From NCBI GenBank assembly GCA_037074765.1, contig JBAMDO010000063.1, forward strand, positions 186,001-250,000: DNA of 64,000 nucleotides. Reading direction: 5' to 3'. The notes below the pieces were generated by a model. The model worked only from the letters and a program-made list of their open reading frames with translations. It made no database searches and was not told the origin of the DNA. Made by a program: the position numbers and the translations under genes. Each line of letters opens with the position of its first letter. Position 1 is the stretch's first letter. Of the stretch, positions 24,676 to 36,800 are shown in pieces. Origin of the DNA: Mansonella perstans (Eukaryota > Nematoda > Chromadorea > Rhabditida > Onchocercidae).

Positions 24676-25232
24676 AAATTCTTTAAATCTTCAAATGCAA
24701 GTAAAACTTTAATGAATTTAATGAATCAAATATAACAAAAATAACAAATGTAAATGCAACAAAAACTTTGAATGTTTTGAGTTTTTATTTTAATTGCTTC
24801 TATTAAAATGAATAACCAGTGGCAAACAACAATAGGAGGATATGAAAACAAAATAATTCTGTTTGAAATTGATGATTGAATTGTGATCGAAGCCTCGGTA
24901 TCTGACCCTACAGTTAAGACCACAAGCCTGATGTAAAAAAACAAGCAGCAAAAGAAAATAAAGGAGCTGAGGCTGAAAGTGCAACAATTCCAATTTAAGT
25001 AATCCAGCAATTAATTTAATAAACTTTAATTAATTCGATAAATTGACAAATTCAATAAACGTGCTATGCCTAATCATTTGGTACCAATTAATTATATGAG
25101 CGATACACCTTTCTACAGCTACTAACAATAAAATATTTTTATTTATCCGAAACGATATTAGTACTACGCTCTTTTATATTAGTGTTAATTTCCGCTTTCC
25201 GTTATGAGATTCATTCATTATTCATCACTCGG
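24676..25232. other. Upstream region of the EndoU gene
   Basis: A minus-strand frame at about 25,010-24,726 stays open for over 90 codons. After an acceptor-like CACTTTCAG it encodes a strongly hydrophobic stretch followed by cysteines (LLYFLLLLVFLHQACGLNC), like a signal peptide, but it has no ATG and no convincing partner exon. It could be an alternative 5' exon or chance. Nothing else is seen. Confidence 0.35.
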
Positions 25233-25856
25233 TCAAAATACGATTTCGAGGCAATGTCATAAAACTTTTGCATGTCATATGAATGTTATTGTGATTGTAA
25301 AGTCAACTGAAATCACCTGATAAGTGGTTGTCAACAATCCCTTTTTCTTCTTGCATAAATGTCAAAAAAAAATTATTTGGATTCTTGATCAAAATACGAT
25401 TTTGAGGCAATATCATAAAACTTTTGCATGTCATATGAATGTTATTGTGATTGTAAAGTCAACTGAAATCACCTGATAAGTGGTTGTCAACAATCCCTTT
25501 TTCTTCTTGCATAAATGTCAAAAAAAAATTATTTGGATTCTTGATCAAAATACGATTTCGAGACAATGTCATGAAATTTTCGCATGTCATATGAATGTTG
25601 TTGTGATTTTAAAGTCAACTGAAATCATTTGATAAGTGATTGTCAACAATACCTTTTTCTTTTTCCATAAATGTCAAAAAAAATTATTTGAATTCTTATC
25701 AAAATACGATTCCGGGATAATGTCATGGAATTTTTGCGTGTCATATAAATGTAATTGTGATTAAAAAAGTTAATTGAAAGTATTTGTTATATGATAAGTG
25801 ATGTAATTCTTTTCAATATATCTCTTTCTTCTTACACAAATGTAAGGGAACAATAA
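25233..25856. repeat. Four-copy tandem repeat, 154-156 bp unit
   Basis: Units begin at 25,233, 25,389, 25,545 and 25,699, each with TCAAAATACGATTTCGAG-like starts and containing GTCAACTGAAATCACCTG. The first two copies are almost identical and the third and fourth are increasingly diverged, a gradient expected if duplication spread from the left side. The array stops within a few bases of the start codon at 25,857. Confidence 0.92.
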
Positions 25857-26204
25857 ATGTTATTTGAATGTAATAAAATCAAACCGCTGACTCCACCAAG
25901 AAAGCCATATTATGCGAATCTAGAATATCAATTTCATTTCCATTCACACTTTTCGACTTCCTTGGCCTCATCATGCCTGATGGTGATTAATTCATTAGAA
26001 AGAGCCCAAAATATACTTGCAGTAAGTAAACACAAATTTATACTTATATCGCTTTGCTCCTTACATTCTGTTTGCACCAAAATACTAACCAGATTTTATC
26101 TATATCTTTTTTTGAAATTGCATGCGTTGCTTCAAACAAACACGACGCTTTCACTTCAGCAGTCGAAATTACAGGATAGTACGTCCTCAATAATTTCTGT
26201 CTAA
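25857..26204 (+). CDS. Hypothetical 69-aa protein, two exons
   Basis: Unrecognised small gene. Exon 25857-26021 opens with ATG (MLFECNKIKPLTPPRKP), reads 55 codons with coding-like composition, and ends at a consensus donor (GCA|GTAAGT) in phase 0. Exon 26160-26204 follows the strong acceptor TTTCACTTCAG, is also phase 0 and closes with QSKLQDSTSSIISV and a stop. There is a moderately hydrophobic middle (SLASSCLMVINS) but no clear signal peptide. A second acceptor at about 26,242 also joins in frame (VALSSELHVDPEIL, stop), so two C-termini are possible. It lies directly after the 156-bp tandem array, which therefore forms its immediate upstream sequence. Confidence 0.45.
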   Translation: MLFECNKIKPLTPPRKPYYANLEYQFHFHSHFSTSLASSCLMVINSLERAQNILAVSKHKFILISLCSLHSVCTKILTRFYLYLFLKLHALLQTNTTLSLQQSKLQDSTSSIISV

Positions 26205-28432
26205 CTCTTAGTATCAAAAAACAAAAATATTTACATCATCAGGTTGCTTTATCGTCAGAGCTTCACGTGGATCCTGAAATTTTGTGATAAATTTTGCACT
26301 CGACTAGCATTTAATTGTTCTTGACAAAATTGCTGCTTTGTGAACTGATTATATAATCAGTGGTACTTAGATCAGGCAATCAATCAATCAATAACCATTC
26401 AGTTTAGCATCAGCGTTATCTGCATAATGTTTCGACGTTAACTTAGTCATTATATTAGACGACGCTGTTCACATTCTGAACATTACAAAACATTTATACC
26501 AGTAAAATTCATTTATTGCAAGGATCTTAAGTTTTGATTGATTTGACTTGAAAATTTTGAATCACATAATCGTACCGTTTAAGAATATGGTTTTTTCAAA
26601 AAAGGAATTATTAAAAGGACGGAATGCTGGAAAAAATTTGGCATCATTCTTTGGAAAGGAAAAAATTATGACCTGTCCTTAATGATAATGATGGATAGCA
26701 GTCCTCTTCATCTATATTTCGTAAATATTAGCGTCAGCAAAACTATCAAGCATAAATTTCATAAAAACGCTTAAAGCTATGTATTTTGATAAATTTGTTG
26801 ACCATTCAAAGCGCCCTTTACTTCTAACAATTAACGATATGTTAACTGCAGAGGGCTAACAAAAGACTGTAAAGCAAATAAAATTATAGCAGAAGTTCAT
26901 TAAAATAGTAAAAAGAAATTGAAAATTTTCTCTTTTTTAAAAAAAAAAACAATTACAACAAAAAGAACCACACAATTAAGACTGAATATTCAATCATGCT
27001 TCCTGATATTTGTGAGCCCCGTGATTCTTTCATATCGATTGTAAAGTTAAAGTAACAAATTCTCGAAATTCAAATGATTGGTTTTTTTTTTTAAATTTTT
27101 ACATTCCTATTAAACTCTTATGCGTATTTAGTAGTCGAAAATTCTGACAAGCATTTCATGAGCAATTTTCTGATAAATTTAACGTTTATAGTTACTATTA
27201 AAATTGTTCGAGGGTTGATTCCTTTGAATCTTCATAAAAATATGATGTTTGATGGCAAATGAATTTAAATTATTTACAAAACGAAAGAAAAATTGAAAGA
27301 GCACTGAGTTGGGGCCTTCAAATGAATCCATAACTGTGATTAGATGCTTTATGTTTCATCCTTTACATTATTCATTTAGTATAATAATTGTATTTGATTC
27401 GCTACTTTCTTAAAAATTTCCACACCATTTATTATTTTCCAACTCTAATTTACTTATTAATATTTGATCCGATTCTTACATCCAGTCATTAATATTTAAT
27501 TTTTCAATTTTACAATTAGGGAAATAAAATAATTTAATTATATACCAGTTTGACAATATGTACATATATTTAGTGATTTGGATATAGGATATTTTATGAC
27601 TATTTGCTCGCTTTTTTGAAGCTAATTGATCACTCATCTGTCAGTCATACAAATTAACAGCCCTACTAGAAGTAGCCATATATAACAGTTATAGAAAGGA
27701 TATTTATAACATGGCATACTCCTAATAAAATTTTATAATCGTTTTACCGATGAATTACAATCTATGACTTGACATTGTCGTCTAACTATAATTGTAAACA
27801 AAATTATTCTTTGCTTTTTTTCGGCTTCTCAAACATAAATTTTTCTGTGATAAGAAAGTATAGAAAAATGTGCAGTTATTTTTCCAGCTAATGAAATATC
27901 CAATGAATTAACAAAATATTCAAGGCAATGATCAAAAGCAATGATCGTATTGAAGACAATAATCAAAAGTATATTCAATTCAAGTATGGAAAATGGAGAA
28001 GAGGAACCCAAAAAAAGATTTGCTTATTTTCAGAAATCCAAAACAAATACCTTCTTCCAGTTATTAGTTTAAAATTAAACCAAGTATGATCGCGTTAGTC
28101 GTTATCGTGAGCCAATAAGTAGATAAGGAAACAGAAATCGGGATAATTGTTGATAGGACATAGTTATTGATAGGACATGTTTTGCTTCTAGTTTTGACAG
28201 AGCATTTATTTATAAAAATAACATTGATTCATAAAATGACTGATTCATAAAATGACCTCTGTTTCATTGAGTTGATAAACTGAAATATTCCTAAAAGTTA
28301 TGAAGTCATCAATAAATAGTAAATAAATGGCAGATACTACTATTAGGTGAATTTGAATTAGAATAAAATCGCAAATAAACAGAAGACTCGTTGCTCATTA
28401 CTGATATTGAAATTAATTTTGTTGATTAAAAA
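26205..28432. other. AT-rich spacer
   Basis: Mostly long A/T runs. Two short coding-like islands occur on both strands: 26,242-26,290 (minus reading DPREALTIKQPDD between acceptor and donor) and 26,400-26,455 (minus reading MTKLTSKHYADNADAKLN before a GTTATT donor). Their phases do not join, so I do not call a gene. Otherwise I see nothing. Confidence 0.4.
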
Positions 28433-28733
28433 ATGTCACTCGGCATACATTACGGATTGCCTGACCGACAGACCTCATCCGATATAATTGAGAAAGCATT
28501 GTTGTTTAATTGCAGGAAAGGTAATTAGATGATAATGAGCAGAAGTAACAATTTCTGCAACGCAATGATGTCGCTGTACATGATTTACAATGTTCAAAAA
28601 GGAAAAGTGATTAAGCTGAGGTGTGACTGTTAATTGGTTAACAGAGTGTATCAATTTCTGTTAGGAAAAATCATTTGGAAATCTATCTACAAACGTCTAT
28701 AAAGGCAGAGGAATTTCATACACTCACATTAAT
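28433..28733 (+). CDS. Hypothetical microprotein, 3' exon uncertain
   Basis: The first exon 28433-28520 starts with ATG and reads 29 coding-like codons (MSLGIHYGLPDRQTSSDII, then a KALLFNCRK end) to a GTAATT donor in phase 1. Two acceptors downstream are in phase: one after GGTTAACAG near 28,643 (adds ECINFC and a stop) and a better one after TTTCTGTTAG near 28,664 (adds GKIIWKSIYKRL and a stop). The product would be 35-41 aa. No family is recognised and no signal peptide is visible. Confidence 0.3.
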
Positions 28734-30289
28734 TACAATTCTAGCTTACTTGACCTTAACCTCGAGTATTTAACCTCGAAATTTCACCTATAATTAGAGA
28801 TCAAACTATTAAATTTAAGTGCTTTGTTAATTATAAGTCACTTTCCCACGTCAAAATCGGCGATTAAGACAGCGATTACGAATTTAAAAATGGATGGAAG
28901 AAGAAGAGGTCACCAGATAACTTCAATTTTACCGTCTAATTGCTTTATATAATCTAGTAACTTTTTGTAAACAAAATCACAATGGAAAAGTTTGAAATTT
29001 ATAGAGAGAGATTTTCCTCATATATTTTGACATTTAATATTGTCATCAACTAATTTTCAATATAAAGAAGAATTTCTTTTACATTTCGAAGTTTTTGGAC
29101 TAAAATTGTATTAATAGTTGTTATCTTTAAATTCATTAGAAAAAAGAAAGGGAAAAAGAAAGAGTGATAGAAAGAAAAAAGGTGTTCCAAAAGCTCCCTT
29201 AGTATTTAATATTGATAGTGCAAAATAAATTATGGATAACATTTAAATTCAAGTGGGTTAATACATAAGTACAAATAGTAATATTCCTCATCACGATAAA
29301 CACTTATTCAAACTCACTAATCAACGGGCTTTGTTATTAATTATTTTTTCAAATTTAAAAGATTTAATTTTTTCCTCTAATTAAAATAGACCTCTAATTA
29401 AAATTCATTCATTTCCTCTAATTAAAATAGAATGTAATAAGAGATTCTTTTGATTTGCAGAATTTTTTACACAAAAGCAGTAAAAGAATGATAAAACCAG
29501 ATTACTGAGTGTATTTCAGAAGTGAGTTTTCATCATTGCTTTGTAATTTATAAAAAACTATAAGTTACACGTATAAAAATTCACGCTATATAGCAAATAG
29601 ACAGTCAATATTCGCAATCTAAAAAGTCTTGTTAATTAATAAAAACGAGAGAGGGAAATTTTTTTTTAAATTTTGCAATTGAAATGAAAGCATCAAATTT
29701 TGATTGCAGTAAGAGAATTTTAAAGTGTCTCAAGCTGAGGATTAATAAGTCAGTAAAATGAGCGATAAAGCGGTCGAGAATTAAATTCAGTGCAGTTAGA
29801 CAGGTCAGGAATACAATAAGCAGGAGAACTTTTGAAATAGAAATAAAAATTTGAAAATACTAACTGATTCAATTGACACTGAGTTAATTCATTGAGTTAA
29901 TTCAGAAGAATTAACTGAAGTGATTCGGAAATGAAATTTTTTCATCAAATTTTCATTTCTAAATGAAGTTGACTAATTTGCACCTATCATTTTTGATTTT
30001 TAAATGAAAAAGAATATCATTCTCTTATCTTTCTCTATTGAGAAAAACTCTATTCTTGGAAATTTTATTGTTTTTTGATAAAAATTTATGGAAAGAACAT
30101 GCGTCTCTTGAGAATAAAACTTCTACTGAAATTATTTTGAGCTTCCGAACTTCCAAAAATTCCATAATCTTATAGTTTTATCAATAAACAAATTAGTACA
30201 GCTTTTATCAGCATAAAACTAAAATGATATTTATAGTATATGTACATGCAATATTCCAGCTTCAGTTTAACTTGACACATTTAAACAAG
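28734..30289. other. AT-rich spacer
   Basis: No gene supported. A 20-codon ATG frame at about 28,889 and an 8-codon frame at about 29,757 look slightly coding-like but have no partner exons. A short tandem word (CCTCTAATTAAAAT) is repeated three times at about 29,370-29,430. Confidence 0.4.
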
Positions 30290-30456
30290 CCAGCATTGAA
30301 CTAAATCAAAATTATCAAAATTCTTGTAGTTTTCATTTCAAAAAAAACTATCGTTAATTTGTTGCATAACACTCGCTAACAATATTTTGTCCTACAATTT
30401 CCTATTTCAGATCTATTAGTTCCATCTAATTCAGATTCTCACACAGGCAGCAATTA

Positions 30457-30612
30457 ATGCTCCTTCACACTTCGACAGTTAAGATCTTTATTGTTATAAC
30501 TGTCCCTCAAGTGGATGATAAAATTCATGAGAAGCTAATCACAGTTGATGGTTTCAAGAGCACTTCTGGTCCAAAAGTGAGGTCGTATAAAATCGTTGTA
30601 TCTGTTGAATGA
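30457..30612 (+). CDS. Hypothetical 51-aa small ORF
   Basis: A single open frame of 52 codons begins with ATG 8 bases after an acceptor-like CACACAG and reads MLLHTSTVKIFIVITVPQV, then a polar, coding-like second half ending RSYKIVVSVE and a stop. The first third is hydrophobic. In the duplicate at 45.0 kb the first 18 codons persist but a deletion then brings a stop, so it is either a recent loss there or not a real gene here. No family is recognised. Confidence 0.25.
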   Translation: MLLHTSTVKIFIVITVPQVDDKIHEKLITVDGFKSTSGPKVRSYKIVVSVE

Positions 30613-30884
30613 AAGTCAGTTTAACTCCTTTCCATATGTAGATTGATAAATATCCTTCTCCTTCTTTTTCCTCAAAATTAATTGTTGTCTCTCGTGCCCT
30701 AATTAAAGGCGGAGCACTAACTAGCCCTCAAATTATCTGAGATCGGAGGTATATCGTTTCTAGAGCAGGTATAAATGAATCAAGTCTTAGCATTGCTACA
30801 TTACTCTCTAGATTGCTTAAGTTATTCATAGCGTTTTTCCTTTCGTGTTTCTCGTTAAATTTCAGCAAATAAGCAGTAAAAAAG

Positions 30885-31260
30885 ATGGACAAATTTTTGA
30901 AAAATGGAAACGTAACTCCTGATGCATCGATGTGTAGACGTCCTGAAGCACCACCGCATCAACCAAATTTCATATCGGCGCCGTATTGTTCCACTAGATG
31001 TGTTTGTGATGGACGGAAAAAACTTACCGAAATGCGTCAGAACAATCGAAAATGGACGATGGAGCGCGTTAGTAACTTGTCAGATAAAGTGGAGATTTCA
31101 TGTCCTTTTTTAACTTTCATCGCCATTTCTAATTTTGATATTTCTAATTTTTTCTTCTCAATTATAGGGCATAGTGAAAAAAGGTTTATCGGAAGAAGAA
31201 TCAGCAAAGGATTCAGGAATTTATTCTGCGGATGATTCTGATAAAGAAAATCGTCCTTAA
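30885..31260 (+). CDS. Hypothetical 98-aa protein, two exons
   Basis: Unrecognised. The ATG follows a trans-splice-like acceptor (AAATTTCAG) by 19 bases. Exon 30885-31088 encodes MDKFLKNGNVTPDASM, a Pro/Cys-rich middle and a basic helix-like end (LTEMRQNNRKWTMERV). Exon 31168-31260 follows TCAATTATAG and gives an acidic, Ser-rich tail, GLSEEESAKDSGIYSADDSD, then KENRP and stop. The intron is 79 bp with a weak GTGGAG donor. A better donor (GTAACT, 31,068) would keep the same second-exon frame only if translation began at the internal ATG at 30,922. The acidic, probably phosphorylatable C-terminus is the most convincing coding part. The decayed duplicate at 45.2 kb lacks both the start and the second exon. 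Confidence 0.42.
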
Positions 31261-31694
31261 ATGGATTTTGCAAAACTTCTGCAAAACTTCGTTGCTAATA
31301 TAATAGCATTAATAATTATTGCTGTTATTTTTATTCTATAACGTCATTATTTGTTATTCTATAAGATTACTATTTTTATTTGTAATTTAATTTTTAATCT
31401 TTTTAAACTACAAACTCTGCATTGCTATTTCCTACTGTTGGAATAATATTTGTCCCAATAAAAATTAGATGTCATTCCATCCGAAAATATGTCAAATAAA
31501 TTTTCAATTGAAGACAATTCACGACTTTTTCACATTTAAAGAAAATTTTTTTTGCTTGACCGTTTCAATTTTCAAGTGACAATAAATTTTGCCACATGTT
31601 TTCGTTGCGTACACGACATACAACATATCAGCGAATCTTTCTTGCCCAGAATAAGAGCGAAATTAAGCCCAACATTCTGACTGCATTGCATTCA

Positions 31695-32351
31695 CTACAT
31701 TCCTGATCGGTTTGGGAAGAAATTAGCATAGGAAAGCAAAGAAAACGATTCAAAACTTCTCACAGTCTCTGTAGCAATAAATCATTAAGTTTTCTTGAAT
31801 AATTTAAAACTGAAAAATTAAAACCTAAATAATACAAACTTAAACTTTGGAAAATTGACAAAAAAAGGCAAATATTTGACAGTAGAAAATATGGAGGAAA
31901 TGCATTAATTTTAAATACTTGTTAACTTTGCAATTATTGTTATGCTCGAATATTTCTCTGAATTTGGCAAAAAAGTTAAAACTCATCAGAAAATTACTTT
32001 TTGCAGTAATTAAATACATGGATTTTTATAATATTATTATTTTATAAATTTCGCGTGCATTATGCGAAAACAAAAAAGAATTAGCCAAGCGAGATTCATT
32101 ACAGTATAAAAAGCTTTGCGTAACTATACGTCGATTCATACCTGTAAGATACTGCGTCAATGTATAAAAAGCTTGCGTAGCAGTTTCAACTGAATCATTT
32201 GACAAAGTATGATCGGTCGGGGATAATTCGTTGGGATATGTGGAAAATTTGTTTACTGTTATGTGCCATTCAAAAGCAAATACCAAAAAGCATCATAAAT
32301 TTTGACAGAAAACGATTCCAATAACTTACTGGTATGGTCGATACAATGCAT
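31695..32351 (-). CDS. Hypothetical 69-aa protein, three exons
   Basis: Unrecognised small gene found by joining short minus-strand exons: 32351-32330 (MHCIDHT, donor GTAAGT), 32255-32142 (KFSTYPNELSPTDHTLS, then TATQAFYTLTQYLT, donor GTATGA) and 31768-31695 (VRSFESFSLLSYANFF, NRSGM, stop). The lengths (22+114+74) sum to 210 nt and all phases close. An acceptor-like GAACAG lies 7 bases before the ATG. The middle looks like an amphipathic helix; there is no signal peptide. It converges on the + gene at 30,885. In the duplicate the last exon is still open (three silent and seven replacement differences over 24 codons) but its acceptor AG is changed to GG and the exon-2 donor GT to AT. Confidence 0.42.
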
Positions 32352-33334
32352 TCGATCACTGTTCAGACAGTGATACAAAAATCAAAATCTAGCGAAATTT
32401 TTCAGTGAATAAAATTAATGAATTTTTTAGTGATAAGCAAAATATTAATGCTTTCTGGTAATCAAAATTTAGTAAAAAATCTTAGCTTTCAAAATTGCTG
32501 AAATTCTTAAAAACCAAGAAATGATCAAAATTTTTAGTTTAATTAATTTCTTTCAATCGAAATTCACCATCCCATCCGTACATTTTTTCTTCATACCTAT
32601 AACTCGCGATTCGTAAAAAAAAAAAAAATTCTCAAACATTTTTTCAGCTTAAACTGAAATTTCCCATTTCGAAACGATAGGAATAGTCGTGTGTGTATGC
32701 CAGAATGTAGTCATTAATTGCTGAAGATTTGTGATTTTCAGTAGTTTATGCTTTGGTTCAGCAATAGGGACTTCAAATTCCTTTAGGCTTGCGAATATTT
32801 ATTTTCATAAATTTATTTGGCGCATTCTTGTGAAAATTAAAATTCTGGTTAGTGAGCAATCAAGGGTTAGGTCAATTTATTTGGGGTGCTTTTGCGAAAG
32901 TTCTAATTATTGAAGATTTCGCTGATTATTACTTATTCATTTTCAAGAAGAAGGAAAAGAAAACCCTTATTGATCAGTCAATTTCAGTTAAATCACTTTG
33001 AGCCACTAATTTTTACTTTGTTCATGTTAAGACAGAATGCTGCTTTTATCCAGTACACTTTTAAACCTCTCTGATCACTTGATAAAGTTTCTTTACTTTT
33101 TTTGCTTCTCTTAACGGGCTTAATAAAAAACAAATCACATTTGGCTTTTTAATTATTTAATTGTATTTGGTTTTTTAGTTAACAAAACAAAAAAAAAGCC
33201 AAATAAGAGAACGCTGCAAAAAAAGAAAAATCTTTTTTAAAATTTTGATTTAAGTCTTTAATAAACGTCCACTTGACCGATTGTCACATCACTAATAATT
33301 TATTGCTTATTTTGATTCTGCTAGATTTTCAACA
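32352..33334. other. Spacer containing a dispersed repeat copy
   Basis: The stretch 32,643-32,830 (TTTTCAGCTTAAACTGAAAT to about TTGCGAATATTT) is clearly related to 43,180-43,360, same orientation, with small indels. No coding exon is supported. The rest is AT-rich. Confidence 0.55.
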
Positions 33335-33559
33335 ATGCTATTCGTATTTATTAGAGATTATGGAAAAGTAGAATATGATCAAATGAACCTTATAGCAGTG
33401 GCATACTTATCACTTGATCTTATTGATTGTTATATCGTCTACGTTTCTAGAGATAATTATAATTACATTGATAAAGATAAATCTTTATGTCATGCGATCA
33501 CTGTTGCTATTATACATCACGATTGCTGCATAATTGTAACATTTCATGACCAAGACTGA
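33335..33559 (+). CDS. Hypothetical 74-aa ORF
   Basis: An ATG-started single-exon frame (MLFVFIRDYGKVEYDQMN, then AVAYLSLDLIDCYIVYVSR) of 74 codons. Codon use is plausible but not decisive in such AT-rich DNA, and no splice or trans-splice site is compelling. One hydrophobic helix is possible. No family is recognised; it may be chance. Confidence 0.22.
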   Translation: MLFVFIRDYGKVEYDQMNLIAVAYLSLDLIDCYIVYVSRDNYNYIDKDKSLCHAITVAIIHHDCCIIVTFHDQD

Positions 33560-33753
33560 AACGATAACAACATGATTTCTACGTCGACTGCTTTCTCTGG
33601 GGACATTAGTTAACAGTTGTGTTTCTATGTTTTACTTCAGAATTTTCACTTTGTAAAAAATTCTTGTAATTCAGAATTTTCGCTTGGATAACATGCAGGA
33701 CAATTTTCCATTTAGTTGATTATTCATTTGCATATTAATTGACTTGTTTTGTC

Positions 33754-33894
33754 ATGATGAGATTAGGCGTCTTAGAAATTAAGATCTTCTTCCTACAACC
33801 CGAAGCCTTTAGCAACCTATTTCAATTAATAACTAAATCTTCCACGAAGAGACTTCTAATTTGTTTGAATTTAGAAAATGTGCTTTACTTCTAA
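33754..33894 (+). CDS. Hypothetical 46-aa ORF
   Basis: A single frame starting MMRLGVLEIKIFFLQPEAF and ending LNLENVLYF before a stop. It is richer in G+C than its surroundings, which is the main reason for listing it. There is no signal peptide, no visible partner exon and no recognised family. Confidence 0.22.
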   Translation: MMRLGVLEIKIFFLQPEAFSNLFQLITKSSTKRLLICLNLENVLYF

Positions 33895-36800
33895 TATTCA
33901 ACTTTTACTAAATAAACATGCATATTAATTGTCTACAATCACATTAATTTAAATCGTCCACTTAGTCAATTATCTGCTTGCATATTCGATGGTTTCAATT
34001 TTTATTTATTCAACTTGCCTTCTCGAAAAATTTATGTGCAGATTTCATCTCTAAAAACCGCCAACAATTTGATTACTTTTAGAAGCATTAGTACTTGGAA
34101 GAAGTTAATGCATGTTCATTAACTAGTTGATGAATGTTTAATTTTGAAATTATCAGTATTTCGAACAAAGTTGATTTATATGAAAGTTGATTTAGCGCAG
34201 CTTACATGAAAAAATTAACTGAAGGTTAAGATGAGGCAGATATTAATCTTTTGTTACTTACTCATCGTAAATTCTTTCATTAAATACTAGTAATAACTTG
34301 GAAGTTAACAGCAGAATTTCTTTTTTCGTTCTTACTGAATTTGTTTGATCTGTTTAAAATTCCAATGACATTCACTTTTATAAGTTCAGTGCAAATTAAT
34401 TAATTTTTTAATTTGCTAATATACTTGTTCCACAGATAAGACTCTTCGAATACTCAGTTTAGAAGACGAAAAGCAATTAAAAAATGAAATTTGGAAAACT
34501 ATTTAGAAAATTTTGAACTTTATTTTTCAAAATCAACAATTTGTCTAATCCAAAGATTTAAAATTCATTAAAAAATTGATTAAATCCTTTGTTTGTTTTT
34601 TGATACGACTGGTTAAAAATTGCTTGTATCACAGGGATAATTGATTGAGCAATTCCCAAATTAAATAATAATGGTCTGATAGCAACATACATGCACACAT
34701 ATACAGTTCATACATACGCATACAAAAACACACATACATAACGTACCCACGCACATACATATCCACATACAAGTTTTAAATAATATAATTTAATACTTTC
34801 TCTCATATGAAGATCTTCTGGCTAATTATTATAATTGCACCTTGCTTGTACTCTGACTAACTTGGGAACATTTTGAGAAATCTGATTAGCATTCATTCCT
34901 TTAACGGATGCAATAGCTTATTTCATTATTCTTTTCTTCAATTAACTATTTTACTATCATTGATATGAATTTAATCGATAAAATTATTGCCAGATTATTC
35001 TTTAACATCAATTTTTTATCATCCTTTTTGACAACTCTTTTGTTACATCATACATATATGACTTCTGACCCTTTGTTGTCTATGCATATTAATAATACTA
35101 AGAAAGGGATGAATAAGTTGGATTTCAAATAAGCGAACCGGTTCAACGATTCTTCATTTACAAAAAGTTAAAAAAAATGAAATCCGGAAATCAAACATTT
35201 ATTTTGTGGCAATTTTTCCTGCAGAAAATTAAAAAAGTGACAAATAAAAAAGTTCCAGTATGCGTGATCAGTGAACGTGATCAAGTGATTACTAACGTGA
35301 TCAGTTTTGGATCATTTTGACAATATCTTCACGGATAAAATTGTTCTGATACACGTTGGTTCAGGAGTCATTGACATTTATGCGATGGACATTCCATTGT
35401 ATGTATGCTGTAAATTAGCTGGCAATTAGCTTAAAACTTCCGAATTTTACGAAAATTAATCCGTAAAATTCAGAAGTTGTAATTTGTGACTTCAAAATTT
35501 CATTCGTAAGACTAAAAAGTCTTCATTTGTAAAATGAAAAATCATTTATTTGAAAAATCATTTATTTATAAAATTCAAAAATTCTGGCCTGCGGAATTCA
35601 GTCTCTTAATGAGTTCGCCTTAAATTTTAATTTGTAAAATTCGGGAAATTGTTTTACTTAACAATTGGAAAAAATGTTGAATTTGAGTAATAAGTAAACA
35701 TTTGGATTTATGTGCTTGAATACTTTTCAATAATTATGCATAAATAGCATTAAAAAATAACAAATGGCATTAAGAATAGAAAAAAAAAATTTGCTAACGA
35801 CTAAACAATTTAGAAGCATTGAGACCACCCGGAATTGTTGATGTAGAAGCTATGGAAAAAGGAAACAAACTCTAAGACAGTTTAAATAGTGCAGGAATAA
35901 TTTGTTCAAAAAGCACAAATTTCAACAGCAGAACTTGTTTTAATTTAAAAAAAATAAACATTTGGAAGCGGTAATGCACCAGTTTTGGATTATTGCTAAG
36001 GAAATGCATCACTTTCATTTATTTTAACTCTGTTTAGGCACTCGCTCATTTCCAAAGAAAGAAAAAAATTAGTAGAATCTTTTGAATGACAATAAAATTC
36101 AAATTTGCTGTTTTTTTGCTCATTTTTTTGAATATTGAAGCACTGAAATGACTTTTTGAAATGGAAATGGTCCTTTGCTCCAATAGGCCTTTGATCATTT
36201 ATTAAGATAGTTCCACATAGAGGTTAACTAATCGATGACATACGCCATCAGTAACACACCAGTAATTATTGATTACTCATGCATTTAGACTTCAGACAAT
36301 CATGATTTATCACTATATTATTGAATGTTGAATTCTAGTTCAACATATCAAAAAATTTTCCGACATTTTGTCAATATCATTACATTTCTGATTAATTCTT
36401 GATGCTTTCAATAACTCGTAATTCAACATTGATAATTATTGGCCAGCACACGAAAATTCCACCAATTATCATATTTCATAGCTCCAAATTTTCATTATAT
36501 CATTGAAAAAATCTTTCCGAAGTTTTATCTATGTGAATATTTTTTGAAAATTACGCGACATTTATTGATTTTAATAGACATTAAAGTAAAAGTTACCTAC
36601 AACCGCTTCTACCCTAAGTTCAATCCAGCTCTTTACGATAAATTTCAATTTTCTGAAAAATTTTTCAACCTTTTTTATCAATCATTTTCAATTGAACAAA
36701 AAAACAAAGAAAAAACATTGCATTATGGTTTTCCCAATATTTTGCGTAAGTATTTGATTGTTAAGCAAACTTCTGTAAATTTGCCGGGAGGAAATTACTA

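Larger units (their letters stand above)
30290..32180. repeat. Duplicated segment, intact copy
   Basis: Aligns by eye with 44,851-46,035 in the same orientation, with long shared stretches, for example around 30,365-30,510, 30,705-30,770, 31,470-31,530 and 31,560-32,160. This copy is the longer one and holds the two small convergent gene candidates, while the other copy lacks about 130 bp near 30,510-30,640 and most of 30,790-30,900 and 31,010-31,450. Whole-segment duplication followed by deletions explains the pattern. Confidence 0.85.
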
